From positions 1,116,001-1,180,000 of the forward strand of contig JAXLVB010000002.1 of assembly GCA_046329195.1 (NCBI GenBank): a stretch of DNA of 64,000 nt, written 5' to 3'. Position numbers and translations under genes: made by a program. Source of the stretch: JAXLVB01 sp046329195 (GTDB lineage Bacteria > Bacteroidota > Bacteroidia > Cytophagales > Spirosomataceae). Shown one piece after another: positions 43,114 to 52,208 of the stretch; the first letter of the stretch is position 1; every line of letters begins with the position of its first letter. Under the pieces are notes generated by a model. That model searched no databases, was not told the origin of the DNA, and worked only from the letters and a program-made list of their open reading frames with translations.

Positions 43114-43313
43114 AACGCCCAACAAAAGGTTTGCCGCAAGGCTGGCGGACGGAATAACAATCGGCAGTTGTACTACTATCAGCTAATATCGGGCTTGACC
43201 GAATTCTATTTGGCTTTTAGTTGTTAACTTCAACATCAGTTTTCCAATCAGCTTCAGTTGCCGGGCAGACAGTTATAAAATACCAGCCCTGCGGCAAGCC
43301 TCGAACGTTAGCT
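43114..43313 (+). repeat. attC11
   Basis: The site opens AACGCCCAAC, complementary to GTTGGGCGTT at the start of cassette 11, and ends GTTAGCT. It is a near copy of attC8 along 200 bp. Confidence 0.85.
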
Positions 43314-43356
43314 GCAAGGCTACAAAGCCTCGTGACAACTAAAAAACAGAAATATA

Positions 43357-45627
43357 ATGACAGGCATTGATGCATATATATACATAATCATTGGACTACT
43401 TGGAGTTGCGTATCCTGTATTACTACAAGTTGTTGCAAGGCTTGACGAAAAATATTCTTCTGATAAAATAGTAGAACTTTTTGACCAAGAATGGGAAAAC
43501 AAAACTTTTAGATATTCTCTAATTTCATCTCTTTTTTTTCTTGTATTATGGTCATTAAAACTGCCTGCGATTATTCAAATTGACGGTTTGGATTTTTTCA
43601 TTGAGAACTCGGCATCTTTGCTTCTTGCTATCAATTCTATCCTACTCGTCATTTTCTTTTTCTACTTTGTAAACAAAATATTGATTTACTATACACCTTC
43701 CAAATTTATCCCATATCTCATTGAAAGGAACGAAAAGTCTGAAGATGACTTTCAATTTTTTGTGGCTCTATCTGAATTACTTCTTTTATTTATTAAGCAA
43801 CAGCAAACTAATTATTCAAAAACTCTTTCTGACTTTTTCTACACCGCTTTTAGAAAAATTAGAGATAACCATATTAACCAGCCAGTAGTTTATCCAGACC
43901 TTTATTATGAAGTTGTTTACAAGGCAATTGAAGAATTAGCGATACTCAAAGACAAAAGAAATTATCTATTAGAACACAGAACCTCAGGTGAAATTTGGCT
44001 GCTTGGAGAACTTCAAGGGAAAGAAATTTCTGAAAACACTTACTCTTGGATGTGGAGAAATCTTTTGCTTGCAATAAGATACAAACAGGATGACTTAATT
44101 ATTAATCATTGGGAAACCTGTCATCAATACTACGTTTACAGTTTACGTTACATTCATAAAGAATATGATAGGTCGACAGGTAATTTTCAAGTCAGCAATC
44201 AAGAAGCGGTTGACAAACGTTTAGCAGAACGAAAGAAATTTATTGAGTTTCATTATGCATTAGGTGGGTTGTTGACTTATAAAAAGCGATATGGTTGTAT
44301 AAATCGTATGTTTAGTCACACTCAAAGCCAACCACCGAAATATGAATTACTACCTGAGTCAATGTATGAAATATTTAAATTCTACTTTGATGTCAGAGAC
44401 CCTTACGAGAGAAATTATACTTGGATTTCGCACCAGTATCCTTTTCCTGATTTAAGCGGATTAAATGCAGACTATGTTATTAAAAAGTGGATAATGTCCT
44501 ATATGGCTATATTATTTTTAAGACAATACACTATTCATCCATATTTGATAACTATGAAGCCTCTTGATTATCCACCTATACCAAATACACAAGGAGAAAT
44601 AAAGCAATGGATTGACGGATTAGACTTCTTTAAAAAACTAATTAGTGAACATCTTCAAAATACAGAATTACTTAATTCATTAGGACTTGATTTTATTACA
44701 GAACAATGGTGTGCTAAAATCCAAAAACCATATCCAATAACATTTATAGAAAGTTTTAAATTAATTCTTGAAGGAGCTTATAATACAAATGCTTTAAATC
44801 TGCCAATTTCAGAAGAAAAGGTTTTACAGTTTGAAAGCTCAACCACTTCAGTTATTGAAACAACAGTTGAAAATTTAATGCTTGTCAATAACGAGACGGA
44901 AATAGAAGATGACAATACGGATAAATGGTATGTTAACGGACAAAGAATGCTTCAAAGTAAGGACGCCTTTTCCGATAATCCAGAAGTGCATCATATTGAT
45001 TTTGATTCGTTTTTAGCATCAGTTGTTTCTCGAAGTTTGAAGGAAGGTTTAAGTGAAACTTTCTTTTATAAAAGAACAAAATCGTTTTTGTTAAAACCAG
45101 AAGATATTTTTAAAGCTATCGACAGACTAATAATTGATGATGGTTATGTGATTGTTAATTTTGGTTTATCATTAGACTATTTCATCAATCAATTAAAAGT
45201 TGATGAACTCTCGTCCAATAAGTATAAAGACATCAGCATTTACTCATTCAACGGCTCTCATTTAGTAAGAGATTCGCTTTTTATCTTAAAAAAATCTGAT
45301 TTACCCAATATTTCGACAAGACCGATTGATGCAGACTTAATTGCAAAGTATAACTTGAAGAAAATTAGTGAAACAATTAATTTGTATTCGTCAGTAATTG
45401 ATTTAAATAATACATCAGAAGAAATTTTCAATGAAAACAAACAGGATAAGTCAGACGAAGAATTGAGAAAATCAGTATTGTTGAACATCATTATTTCAAC
45501 AGAATATAAGTGGAAGAAAGAAATAGAAGTAATCCAGTTGAATCAGCATTCAGAATATCTCCAAAAGGGAATAGCAAATAAATTAGACGATGTTAAACCT
45601 ATTGAGAAAGAGAAGCCCAGCAGCTAA
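43357..45627 (+). CDS. Cassette 12: large membrane-anchored protein of unknown function
   Basis: The 756-residue protein has three transmembrane helices within the first 110 residues (IIIGLLGVAYPVLLQVV, LISSLFFLVLWSL, LLLAINSILLVIFFFYFV). About 640 residues of mostly helical cytoplasmic domain follow, with no recognisable enzyme motif. Its stop codon lies inside the first arm of attC12. Size and layout are like those of membrane-bound effectors in defence systems, but no family is recognised. Confidence 0.65.
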   Translation: MTGIDAYIYIIIGLLGVAYPVLLQVVARLDEKYSSDKIVELFDQEWENKTFRYSLISSLFFLVLWSLKLPAIIQIDGLDFFIENSASLLLAINSILLVIFFFYFVNKILIYYTPSKFIPYLIERNEKSEDDFQFFVALSELLLLFIKQQQTNYSKTLSDFFYTAFRKIRDNHINQPVVYPDLYYEVVYKAIEELAILKDKRNYLLEHRTSGEIWLLGELQGKEISENTYSWMWRNLLLAIRYKQDDLIINHWETCHQYYVYSLRYIHKEYDRSTGNFQVSNQEAVDKRLAERKKFIEFHYALGGLLTYKKRYGCINRMFSHTQSQPPKYELLPESMYEIFKFYFDVRDPYERNYTWISHQYPFPDLSGLNADYVIKKWIMSYMAILFLRQYTIHPYLITMKPLDYPPIPNTQGEIKQWIDGLDFFKKLISEHLQNTELLNSLGLDFITEQWCAKIQKPYPITFIESFKLILEGAYNTNALNLPISEEKVLQFESSTTSVIETTVENLMLVNNETEIEDDNTDKWYVNGQRMLQSKDAFSDNPEVHHIDFDSFLASVVSRSLKEGLSETFFYKRTKSFLLKPEDIFKAIDRLIIDDGYVIVNFGLSLDYFINQLKVDELSSNKYKDISIYSFNGSHLVRDSLFILKKSDLPNISTRPIDADLIAKYNLKKISETINLYSSVIDLNNTSEEIFNENKQDKSDEELRKSVLLNIIISTEYKWKKEIEVIQLNQHSEYLQKGIANKLDDVKPIEKEKPSS

Positions 45628-45753
45628 CAGGCGTTTGGCTCAATGGCGGGTGACGTGGTTAATTGAACATTCTGCCTCGCATCAACTTTTGTGGTGTATT
45701 GACAGTTTTGTGCTCCGAAATCCGCCACTGCGCCAAGCGCCAAAACGTTATCG
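45620..45753 (+). repeat. attC12
   Basis: The site opens GCAGCTAAC, complementary to GTTAGCTGC at the start of cassette 12, and ends GTTATCG. The stem pairs GGCGTTTGGCTCAATGGCGG with CCGCCACTGCGCCAAGCGCC. Confidence 0.85.
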
Positions 45754-45810
45754 GCAACCCTATGAGACACCCTGCAAACATTCAACAGACCAATAAAAAG
45801 TGAACAAGAA

Positions 45811-46563
45811 ATGCAGACAAATGGTATTGAATTTAGAACAACAAAACCAACTGACGCTTTAAACGACTTTGTTGAAAGTTTTTGGATGTTTGAAAATCAC
45901 ACGGACAAAAACCACCAAATTGTAATATTGCCAGACGGAAGATTTGATATAATTTTTTCATTCAACGACAAAGAAGTCTTTGAGCCAACTCTTAAGGGCT
46001 TGGACATTGAACCCGAGCAAACAACCATTCCTGTAAAAACATTTTATTGTGCAGTAAGTTTTAAACTTCTTGCTATTGAATATATTTTAGACCAACCTGT
46101 TCAGACTTTGCTAAACACTGGAATGAACTTGCCAATAAACTTTTGGGGCATCGAAAGAACTGATTTAGAAAACTTTGACTTGTTCTGCAATAAGGTTTCT
46201 GAAAAATTAATTTCATTAATAAAACCAAATATTGACGAAAGAAAACAAAGACTTTTCTCACTCATTTATGAAACACAAGGCACAGTAACTGTCAAAGAAT
46301 TATCTGAAAATGTTTTTTGGAGTAGCCGACAAATCAATCGGTATTTTACTCAAACTTTTGGTATTTCCTTAAAGGCGTATTGCAATATTATTCGTTTCAA
46401 ATCTTCATTGCAACATATCAAAAAAGGCAAACTTTTTCCTGAATTGAACTTTACCGACCAAACACACTTTATTAAGGAAGTAAAAAAAATGTCAGGTGTT
46501 ACACCAAAGGAACTTTCTAAAAATAAGAATGACCGATTTATACTATTATCTGCAATTTCGTAG
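45811..46563 (+). CDS. Cassette 13: AraC-family transcription regulator
   Basis: The 250-residue protein has an N-terminal sensory part (FWMFENHTDKNHQIVILPDGRFDIIF is typical of this subgroup). A C-terminal pair of helix-turn-helix motifs starts near residue 155 (TVKELSENVFWSSRQINRYFTQTFGISLKAY, then FTDQTHFIKEVKKMSGVTPKEL). It is the first gene of a four-gene cassette and probably controls the genes behind it. Confidence 0.85.
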   Translation: MQTNGIEFRTTKPTDALNDFVESFWMFENHTDKNHQIVILPDGRFDIIFSFNDKEVFEPTLKGLDIEPEQTTIPVKTFYCAVSFKLLAIEYILDQPVQTLLNTGMNLPINFWGIERTDLENFDLFCNKVSEKLISLIKPNIDERKQRLFSLIYETQGTVTVKELSENVFWSSRQINRYFTQTFGISLKAYCNIIRFKSSLQHIKKGKLFPELNFTDQTHFIKEVKKMSGVTPKELSKNKNDRFILLSAIS

Positions 46564-46566
46564 GCG

Positions 46567-46574
46567 TACTTTTG
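46567..46574 (+). promoter_or_regulatory. -7 box before the TMEM175-like gene
   Basis: TACTTTTG matches TAnnTTTG exactly and lies 22 bases before the next start codon. No clear -33 element is visible. A second identical box lies at 47297. Confidence 0.45.
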
Positions 46575-46595
46575 CAATGAAAATTATTTTAGGCA

Positions 46596-47219
46596 ATGAA
46601 CTTACATAACAAAAAAGAAACACCATTTGAGCGAATAATATTTTTCAGCGATGCTGTTGTCGCAATTGCCATTACCCTGTTGGCTTTAGAATTAAAAATT
46701 GAAATTCCTGACACTCAACACCTATCATTTTCTGATTTAATTTCACCTTGGCATCAATACGTTGCATTCTTACTTTCATTCATCAACATCGCCAGTTTTT
46801 GGCACACTCATCATAATTTTTTTACACACATCAAAAAGATGGATGAAAAACTTATCTACATCAATATTTGGTGGTTGTTCTTTATCATTACACTACCCTT
46901 TGCCACTTCGGTTTTGAGTTCCCATTTTGGTGACACAGCTGCTATTTGTTTGTATAGTTCCAACATTTTTCTGCTATCAATTCTACAAAATATCATTTGG
47001 GATTATGCTGATAACAAACCTGATTTTATGGATAGGGAAAACCTAACTGAAAAATATCAAAGGGATATGCGATGGATGTTAAACCTTGATATGCTCAATG
47101 GATTAATTGCCATAGTGGCTTCATTCTTTATGCCCAAAACAGCATTCTTTCTGCTCTTCTTCAAGATACCAATCATACTTTTTATCCCGTTTCTATTTAA
47201 AGGTAGAAGAAGAAAATAA
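46596..47219 (+). CDS. Cassette 13: TMEM175-like (DUF1211) potassium channel
   Basis: The 207-residue protein carries the family signature RIIFFSDAVVAIAITLLALEL at its start, with the FSDxV...AIT motif that lines the pore. Five to six transmembrane helices follow. Bacterial TMEM175 homologues are tetrameric potassium-selective channels. It lies between the AraC regulator and the monooxygenase in one cassette with its own -7 box. Confidence 0.85.
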   Translation: MNLHNKKETPFERIIFFSDAVVAIAITLLALELKIEIPDTQHLSFSDLISPWHQYVAFLLSFINIASFWHTHHNFFTHIKKMDEKLIYINIWWLFFIITLPFATSVLSSHFGDTAAICLYSSNIFLLSILQNIIWDYADNKPDFMDRENLTEKYQRDMRWMLNLDMLNGLIAIVASFFMPKTAFFLLFFKIPIILFIPFLFKGRRRK

Positions 47220-47296
47220 TCTGCTTGCAACTATAAATAAAATCGTTGCGTTCCTAAAACGACCGATTTTTACTATTTTATACTTTCTCTGCATTC

Positions 47297-47304
47297 TACT
47301 TTTG
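47297..47304 (+). promoter_or_regulatory. -7 box before the FAD monooxygenase gene
   Basis: TACTTTTG, an exact TAnnTTTG, lies 25 bases before ATG 47329 in the only real gap (109 bases) of the four-gene cassette, suggesting separate initiation. Confidence 0.45.
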
Positions 47305-47328
47305 CATCGAAATTTAATTTTTAAAACG

Positions 47329-48471
47329 ATGGAAAATAATAATCAAATAATAATTGTAGGTGCAGGAATAGCAGGTTTAAGCCTTGCCATACAACTAGCA
47401 GAGAAAAAAATACCTTGTCTCGTAGTAGAAGCCAGAGCCAGTTTTGGTGGAGCAACAAGCGGAGTAAGAATTTCAGCCAAAGGTGTGAAAGTGCTAGAAA
47501 ATATGGGCATACATGACATTGGCGAAAGCACAGAGAAACTATTGATGCACTTTGGCAATAGGAAAATAAAATTTGATATAAAAAACTCAAAAGGTGCAAG
47601 TCCTGCCATTATCGTTACAAGGTTGGCTGTTTTTGAGAAACTTCGTGAACGAATTACAGAATTGGGAATATCAGTTCTCTATAATTTTAAATTGGACAAA
47701 GTATTTGAAAATGTCGAAGGTGTAGAAGTAATTGCAACTGATGGACAAAAAATAAATGGAAAATATTTGGTAGGTGCTGATGGTGTTGGCTCAATAGTAA
47801 GAAGAATTCTAAATCCCAATAGCAATTCCGAGAAACGATATGCTGGCTACTTGGGTATTGGCTTCATTTATCCAAGCGATGAAAAAATAGAAATGTCACT
47901 GTTCAACAGTACCACTGGAAATATTGGACTTGGGTCTATTGGCAAAATAAAGCCTACCGACAACTACAAAAATAATTTCTTATGGACACATATACACATG
48001 TCGGAAGCAGAAGCAGAAGTCATCACCGACCAACAAGTTTATGAGCAGATAGGTGAAAGGGCAAAAAATTGGACACCTCAATTACAACAAGCTTTCAAAG
48101 AGTGTAAAACCAATTCCAAAACGGTGTTATTACATCAACCTGTTTATAATGGCAGTGTTCCAAGTAAATGGTACAGCGACAAAATAATTTTAATAGGTGA
48201 TGCGGCACACCCTTATGGACCGGGCGGACAAGGAATTAGTATGGCTCTAATGGATGCAGAAGCTCTATGTGATTTGTTTGTTACAGGCATCACAGAAGAA
48301 AAGAAAGCCAACTTTCAAACGACAAGAGCATCTGTTGCAAAAGAAAAAGGTGAAAGTGCAGAAGAAAGAAACAAACCCGAAAATCAAATTACCAGCAATT
48401 TCGGTTTGTGGTGGAAAAGCATCTTTATAAGAGCTATTCATTTGCTTAAAGCAGGAAAAATGGAATTGTAA
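47329..48471 (+). CDS. Cassette 13: FAD-dependent monooxygenase (TetX-like group)
   Basis: The 380-residue protein is a group A flavin hydroxylase: VGAGIAGLSLAI at residues 10-21 binds FAD, KYLVGADGVGSIVRR is the DG motif, and ILIGDAAHPYGPGGQGISMALMDAEAL is the GD motif. Relatives hydroxylate aromatic compounds or inactivate tetracyclines and rifamycins, so an antibiotic-modifying role is possible but not shown. ATG 47329 is chosen over a TTG that lies in the promoter region. The next gene begins two bases after the stop. Confidence 0.85.
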   Translation: MENNNQIIIVGAGIAGLSLAIQLAEKKIPCLVVEARASFGGATSGVRISAKGVKVLENMGIHDIGESTEKLLMHFGNRKIKFDIKNSKGASPAIIVTRLAVFEKLRERITELGISVLYNFKLDKVFENVEGVEVIATDGQKINGKYLVGADGVGSIVRRILNPNSNSEKRYAGYLGIGFIYPSDEKIEMSLFNSTTGNIGLGSIGKIKPTDNYKNNFLWTHIHMSEAEAEVITDQQVYEQIGERAKNWTPQLQQAFKECKTNSKTVLLHQPVYNGSVPSKWYSDKIILIGDAAHPYGPGGQGISMALMDAEALCDLFVTGITEEKKANFQTTRASVAKEKGESAEERNKPENQITSNFGLWWKSIFIRAIHLLKAGKMEL

Positions 48472-48473
48472 AA

Positions 48474-48929
48474 ATGGAAAAAATAAGCATAGAAAAACGG
48501 CTTCAAATACTTGAAGACAAAGAAGCGATTAAAGACCTTACCTATCAATATGCTTTTTATATTAATCAAGGGTGGAATGATATAGAAATTAACGCTGAGT
48601 CATTAATGAATATTTTTACCGCAGACGCTGTTTGGGAAAGCCAAATTATGCAGATTAAAGTAAGTGGCATAAATGACATTATTAACAGCTTGAAAGAAGA
48701 AACCAAAAGTGTTTTGTTTGCGATGCATAGCTATTCTAATCCCATTATAAAAATTGATGACAAAACAGCCAAAGGAAATTGGTTGTTTTGGGTTATAAGT
48801 AAAATGGAAAAAGACAAAACCAACCAAGTATATATGAGCCAAGACATAGAATATACAAACACTTCACAAGGTTGGCGGATAAATTCAGTAAGACTAAATT
48901 TTGGTGACATCGTTAAGAATAAAATTTAA
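48474..48929 (+). CDS. Cassette 13: SnoaL/NTF2-like protein
   Basis: The 151-residue protein has the NTF2-like cone fold pattern of SnoaL-type proteins: RLQILEDKEAIKDLTYQYAFYINQGW, FTADAVWES, VLFAMHSYSNPIIKIDDKTAKGNWLFWV. Members are cyclases, isomerases or dehydratases of aromatic and terpenoid substrates. Being two bases downstream of the monooxygenase, it may process that enzyme's product. Confidence 0.75.
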   Translation: MEKISIEKRLQILEDKEAIKDLTYQYAFYINQGWNDIEINAESLMNIFTADAVWESQIMQIKVSGINDIINSLKEETKSVLFAMHSYSNPIIKIDDKTAKGNWLFWVISKMEKDKTNQVYMSQDIEYTNTSQGWRINSVRLNFGDIVKNKI

Positions 48930-48967
48930 GACGACCCATTAACGAAACGACCAAAGAAAGAAGGGCA

Positions 48968-49096
48968 GCCGATAACAGCGGTTTGGCGTAATGGCGGGTG
49001 CCGTTCTTCGTATGAACATTTGTGCTATATTTGAACTGTGTGCTTCGTATGAACTTTAGTGCTAAAAATCCGCCACTACGCCAAGCCGCAAAACGT
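48968..49096 (+). repeat. attC13, interrupted by an insertion sequence
   Basis: The site opens GCCGATAAC, complementary to GTTATCGGC at the start of cassette 13. The stem CGGTTTGGCGTAATGGCGGG pairs with CCGCCACTACGCCAAGCCG. The core stops at AAACGT where the insertion sequence begins; TATGGGC resumes at 50829, so joining 49096 to 50829 restores GTTATGG. Confidence 0.85.
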
Positions 49097-50824
49097 CAGG
49101 CTGTGAAAAAACTCAAAACTATCTACCCTAAACTTTGGAGATGAACTGCAAAAGTGGTATTTTTAAGTCAGGACAAATCTTCTTCTCTACATGCCCGTAG
49201 CTCCTAAAAAAGACCGCTTTCAGTTTCAATTTTCCTCTCTTGAAGAATCTATTGCTTGCGATAATCCCGTTCGTTTTCTGGATGCTTTCGTCGATAAGCT
49301 TGAAATGGAGAAGTTACAATTCTCATTATCAACTGTCAAGACCGAAGGAAGACCAGCCTTTGAGCCTCAGATTTTCTTGAAACTTTACTTTTATGGCTAT
49401 TTGAATGGTATCAGAAGTAGTCGAAAACTTGAACGTGAATGTGTACGAAACATAGAGTTGCAATGGCTATTGTGTGGGCAAAGACCTAACTATCATTCAA
49501 TTGCTGATTTTCGGAAAGTAAATCCCGTAGCCTTACAAAATACCTTCAAGCTGTTTGTGCTTTTTTTGAAAGAATCACAGCTTATTGGTGGAAAAACTAT
49601 GGCCATAGATGGTACAAAAGTAAGAGCCTCCAACTCCAAAAAGAATAATTTCAATCTTAAAAAGATTGACCGTCATTTAGCCTATATTGAAACAAAAACC
49701 ACTGAATATCTTAATCAATTATCAGAAAATGACAAGACAGACCATGAGCTTGAGGTTGCTCACATTCAAGCCAAAATAGAACACCTTAAAAAGGCTAAAA
49801 TCAATTACCAAGCATTGGAATGTCAGCTTAAGGAAAGTATTGAACCACAAGTGAGTACAACTGATGCTGACGCTCGTGCTTTGTTGGTACACGGACAAGT
49901 AGTAGAAGTAAGCTATAATGTTCAAACAGCCGTGGACGAACAACACAAATTGATAGTAGCCACTCATACCATCAATCGTAATGATAGAAATGCCCTAAGT
50001 CAAATGGCACTTCAAGCCAAGGCAAACATACAAGCAGAAGAATTAACCGTCATAGCCGACAAGGGTTATCACAATGGACGAGAAATACAAACCACACAAT
50101 CAGCCAATATTAAAACCATCGTTGCAGTAGCAGAGTCAGTAAACAGCAACGACCACGGCACACAACCTGATTATCTGGTATCAAAATTTATTTACAACCA
50201 AGAATCAGACACCTATACCTGTCCACAAGGTCAAACTTTGACCACTAAAGGCACTTGGCATCAGAAGAAAAGAGAAGTAAATGTAAGCTACCAATTCAAG
50301 AAATACCGCAGTCCCGCTTGTACATGTTGTCCAGTCAAAGACCTCTGTACGGGTCGAAAAGATGGAAGAAGAGAGATAGAACGTTCAGAGTATGCACAAG
50401 CGGTGGAACAAAATGCCAAGGACTATCAAAGGCATCAGGGTTTGTATCGCAAAAGGCAAGAAATCAATGAACACATCTTTGGGACAATTAAGCGTCAGTG
50501 GGGCTACGATCATACCAATCTGAGAGGCTTGAACAAAGTCAATGGAGAAATGGCTTTAATCATGACAGTTTACAACATTAAACGTTGTCTGTACATCTTG
50601 GGCATGACCCAGTTAATAGAAAAACTCCATCAATGGAGTCCAGACTATGGGAAAGCTACCAATTTTAGTGAAAAACGAGCTGTTTTCAGCTTGTTTAAGC
50701 CCTTAAATGATTTTAGTCTCAAACAAGTAGCCTGAAAAATAGAACCCAGCTAAACGCAGCTAAAGGCTTCCTGTAAACTTGTGGTATAAAGTTTTTTACC
50801 TAAATTTAGTTCTTTCACAGACTG
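49097..50824 (+). mobile_element. IS1182-family insertion sequence
   Basis: The element of 1728 bp has imperfect terminal inverted repeats (left CAGGCTGTGAAAAAACTCAA, right reversed CAGTCTGTGAAAGAACTAAA). It is flanked by a 4-bp duplication ACGT (49093-49096 and 50825-50828). It holds one full-length transposase gene. The target is the GTT core of attC13. Confidence 0.9.
49191..50735 (+). CDS. IS1182-family DDE transposase
   Basis: The 514-residue protein has the IS1182 layout. The N-terminal DUF772-type domain contains RPAFEPQIFLKLYFYGYLNG and RSSRKLERECVRNIELQWL. The catalytic residues appear as Asp in MAIDGTKVRAS, Asp in VIADKGYHNG, and Glu in INEHIFGTIKRQWGY. A cysteine cluster (CTCCPVKDLC) lies between the second and third. 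It appears intact, so the element may be active. Confidence 0.9.
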   Translation: MPVAPKKDRFQFQFSSLEESIACDNPVRFLDAFVDKLEMEKLQFSLSTVKTEGRPAFEPQIFLKLYFYGYLNGIRSSRKLERECVRNIELQWLLCGQRPNYHSIADFRKVNPVALQNTFKLFVLFLKESQLIGGKTMAIDGTKVRASNSKKNNFNLKKIDRHLAYIETKTTEYLNQLSENDKTDHELEVAHIQAKIEHLKKAKINYQALECQLKESIEPQVSTTDADARALLVHGQVVEVSYNVQTAVDEQHKLIVATHTINRNDRNALSQMALQAKANIQAEELTVIADKGYHNGREIQTTQSANIKTIVAVAESVNSNDHGTQPDYLVSKFIYNQESDTYTCPQGQTLTTKGTWHQKKREVNVSYQFKKYRSPACTCCPVKDLCTGRKDGRREIERSEYAQAVEQNAKDYQRHQGLYRKRQEINEHIFGTIKRQWGYDHTNLRGLNKVNGEMALIMTVYNIKRCLYILGMTQLIEKLHQWSPDYGKATNFSEKRAVFSLFKPLNDFSLKQVA

Positions 50825-50856
50825 ACGTTATGGGCAACTTTACACAGACGACATCA

Positions 50857-51411
50857 ATGAGAAACTATGTATTACTTTTAGCATTGACATTTTTGTTTTT
50901 TTCATGTAACACAAAGACAGAAAAGAAAACGACAAATATTGCATCAATAGACAGTTCGACAGCGACCTTGTCAAGTAAGAACTCTGAAAGATTTGTTCCA
51001 TCGACAAAAAACTCTGAAATATTCGACACGTTAATCGCCGACCGACAGTTACGAATAATTATTACAAAAACAGATCTTGACAGCTATGTGACACATGAAT
51101 ATGAAGAAGCAGGAAAGAAGCAAATTGACAAATATAGAGACGCAGTAATAGCATTGACAATCAAAGAAAAGTCTCAAACACTTTTAGATACTGTTTTTAG
51201 AAAAGAGCAGTTTTCAAAATATGGAGACAAGGGCTTTATTGATATTGCAATCTTTCATAATTACTGGTTTAAGAAGTTGGACAAAGACAAACTTGAATTT
51301 TTTGGAGTGATAAGCGAACCAGAAACAGACTGGACAATAGACTTTCATCATTACTTTGACTTGACGACAAAAAAATTGACTTTTAAGCAAGAGATAAGTG
51401 ATGATGAATAA
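50857..51411 (+). CDS. Cassette 14: lipoprotein of unknown function
   Basis: The 184-residue protein begins with a lipoprotein signal (MRNYVLLLALTFLFFSCNTK; lipobox Cys at residue 17). An alpha/beta domain follows (RQLRIIITKTDLDSYVTHEYEE, FIDIAIFHNYWFKKL). I chose the ATG that gives this signal; longer frames start inside the insertion sequence. No family is recognised; the fold may resemble small periplasmic DUF4738-like proteins, without certainty. Confidence 0.65.
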   Translation: MRNYVLLLALTFLFFSCNTKTEKKTTNIASIDSSTATLSSKNSERFVPSTKNSEIFDTLIADRQLRIIITKTDLDSYVTHEYEEAGKKQIDKYRDAVIALTIKEKSQTLLDTVFRKEQFSKYGDKGFIDIAIFHNYWFKKLDKDKLEFFGVISEPETDWTIDFHHYFDLTTKKLTFKQEISDDE

Positions 51412-51417
51412 AAAAGC

Positions 51418-51549
51418 TGCCCATAACATTGGCTTGTCGCTATGGCGGTTTTGGAATAAATTGAACGACAGAATTTTAAATTAACTTAGGTACAGGATTG
51501 AGCGGAGTTGCTGAGAAATCGCCACAGCCACAAGCCTTTTTCGTTGGGC
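51418..51549 (+). repeat. attC14
   Basis: The site opens TGCCCATAAC, complementary to GTTATGGGCA across the restored attC13 core, and ends GTTGGGC. The stem pairs GGCTTGTCGCTATGGCG with CGCCACAGCCACAAGCC. Confidence 0.8.
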
Positions 51550-51623
51550 GATATGCTAAAAGCAACCATCTCTAAAAACTAAAGCGTAAGAAACAAACGA
51601 AAATAATTTGTAAATTCGCAACT

Positions 51624-52208
51624 ATGATTGACAAAAAGCTTTACATAATCGCAGGTTGCAATGGAGCAGGAAAAACGACTGCCTCGTTTACAATTTTGCC
51701 TGAGATTTTAGATTGTAAAGAATTTGTCAATGCAGACGAAATTGCAAAAGGACTTTCTCCTTTTCAACCTGAAAAAGTTTCGTTTGAAGCAGGTCGAATA
51801 ATGCTCAACAGAATCAACGAACTACTTTCTGACAACGAAATTTTTGCTTTTGAAACGACTTTATCAACCAAAAGTTATAAGAGCAAAATCATCGAAGCAA
51901 AAGATAAAGGATATCGAGTAACACTATTATTCTTTTGGCTCCAAAACGTTGAATTAGCTAAAGAACGTGTGAAGACAAGGGTTTCGGAAGGCGGACATAA
52001 CATTGAGCCAGAAGTTATAGAAAGAAGATATATCAGAGGAATTAAGAATCTGTTCGACATCTATCTTCCAATCGTTGATGGAGCATTTATTTTTGATAAC
52101 TCGGAAGCGAAACACCAACTTTTAGCGGATAAACAATTTGACACTACGCTAAATATTGTAAACATAGACAAGTTTAACCTTTTAAAAAGTTACTATGACA
52201 ACAACTGA
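51624..52208 (+). CDS. Cassette 15: zeta-toxin-family kinase
   Basis: The 194-residue protein has Walker A AGCNGAGKTT at residues 10-19, FVNADEIAKGLSP, FAFETTLSTKSYKSKI and RVSEGGHNIEPEVIERRYIRGI, the hallmarks of zeta-type kinases that phosphorylate UDP-sugars or nucleotides. The following 50-residue gene overlaps its end by 14 bases. Toxin-antitoxin cassettes are common in large chromosomal integrons, where they stabilise the array. Confidence 0.85.
   Translation: MIDKKLYIIAGCNGAGKTTASFTILPEILDCKEFVNADEIAKGLSPFQPEKVSFEAGRIMLNRINELLSDNEIFAFETTLSTKSYKSKIIEAKDKGYRVTLLFFWLQNVELAKERVKTRVSEGGHNIEPEVIERRYIRGIKNLFDIYLPIVDGAFIFDNSEAKHQLLADKQFDTTLNIVNIDKFNLLKSYYDNN

Noticed and set aside
45811..48929. 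Two or more cassettes within cassette 13
   Set aside because: No GTTRRRY-ended stem structure is found in the gaps at 46564-46595, 47220-47328 or 48472-48473.
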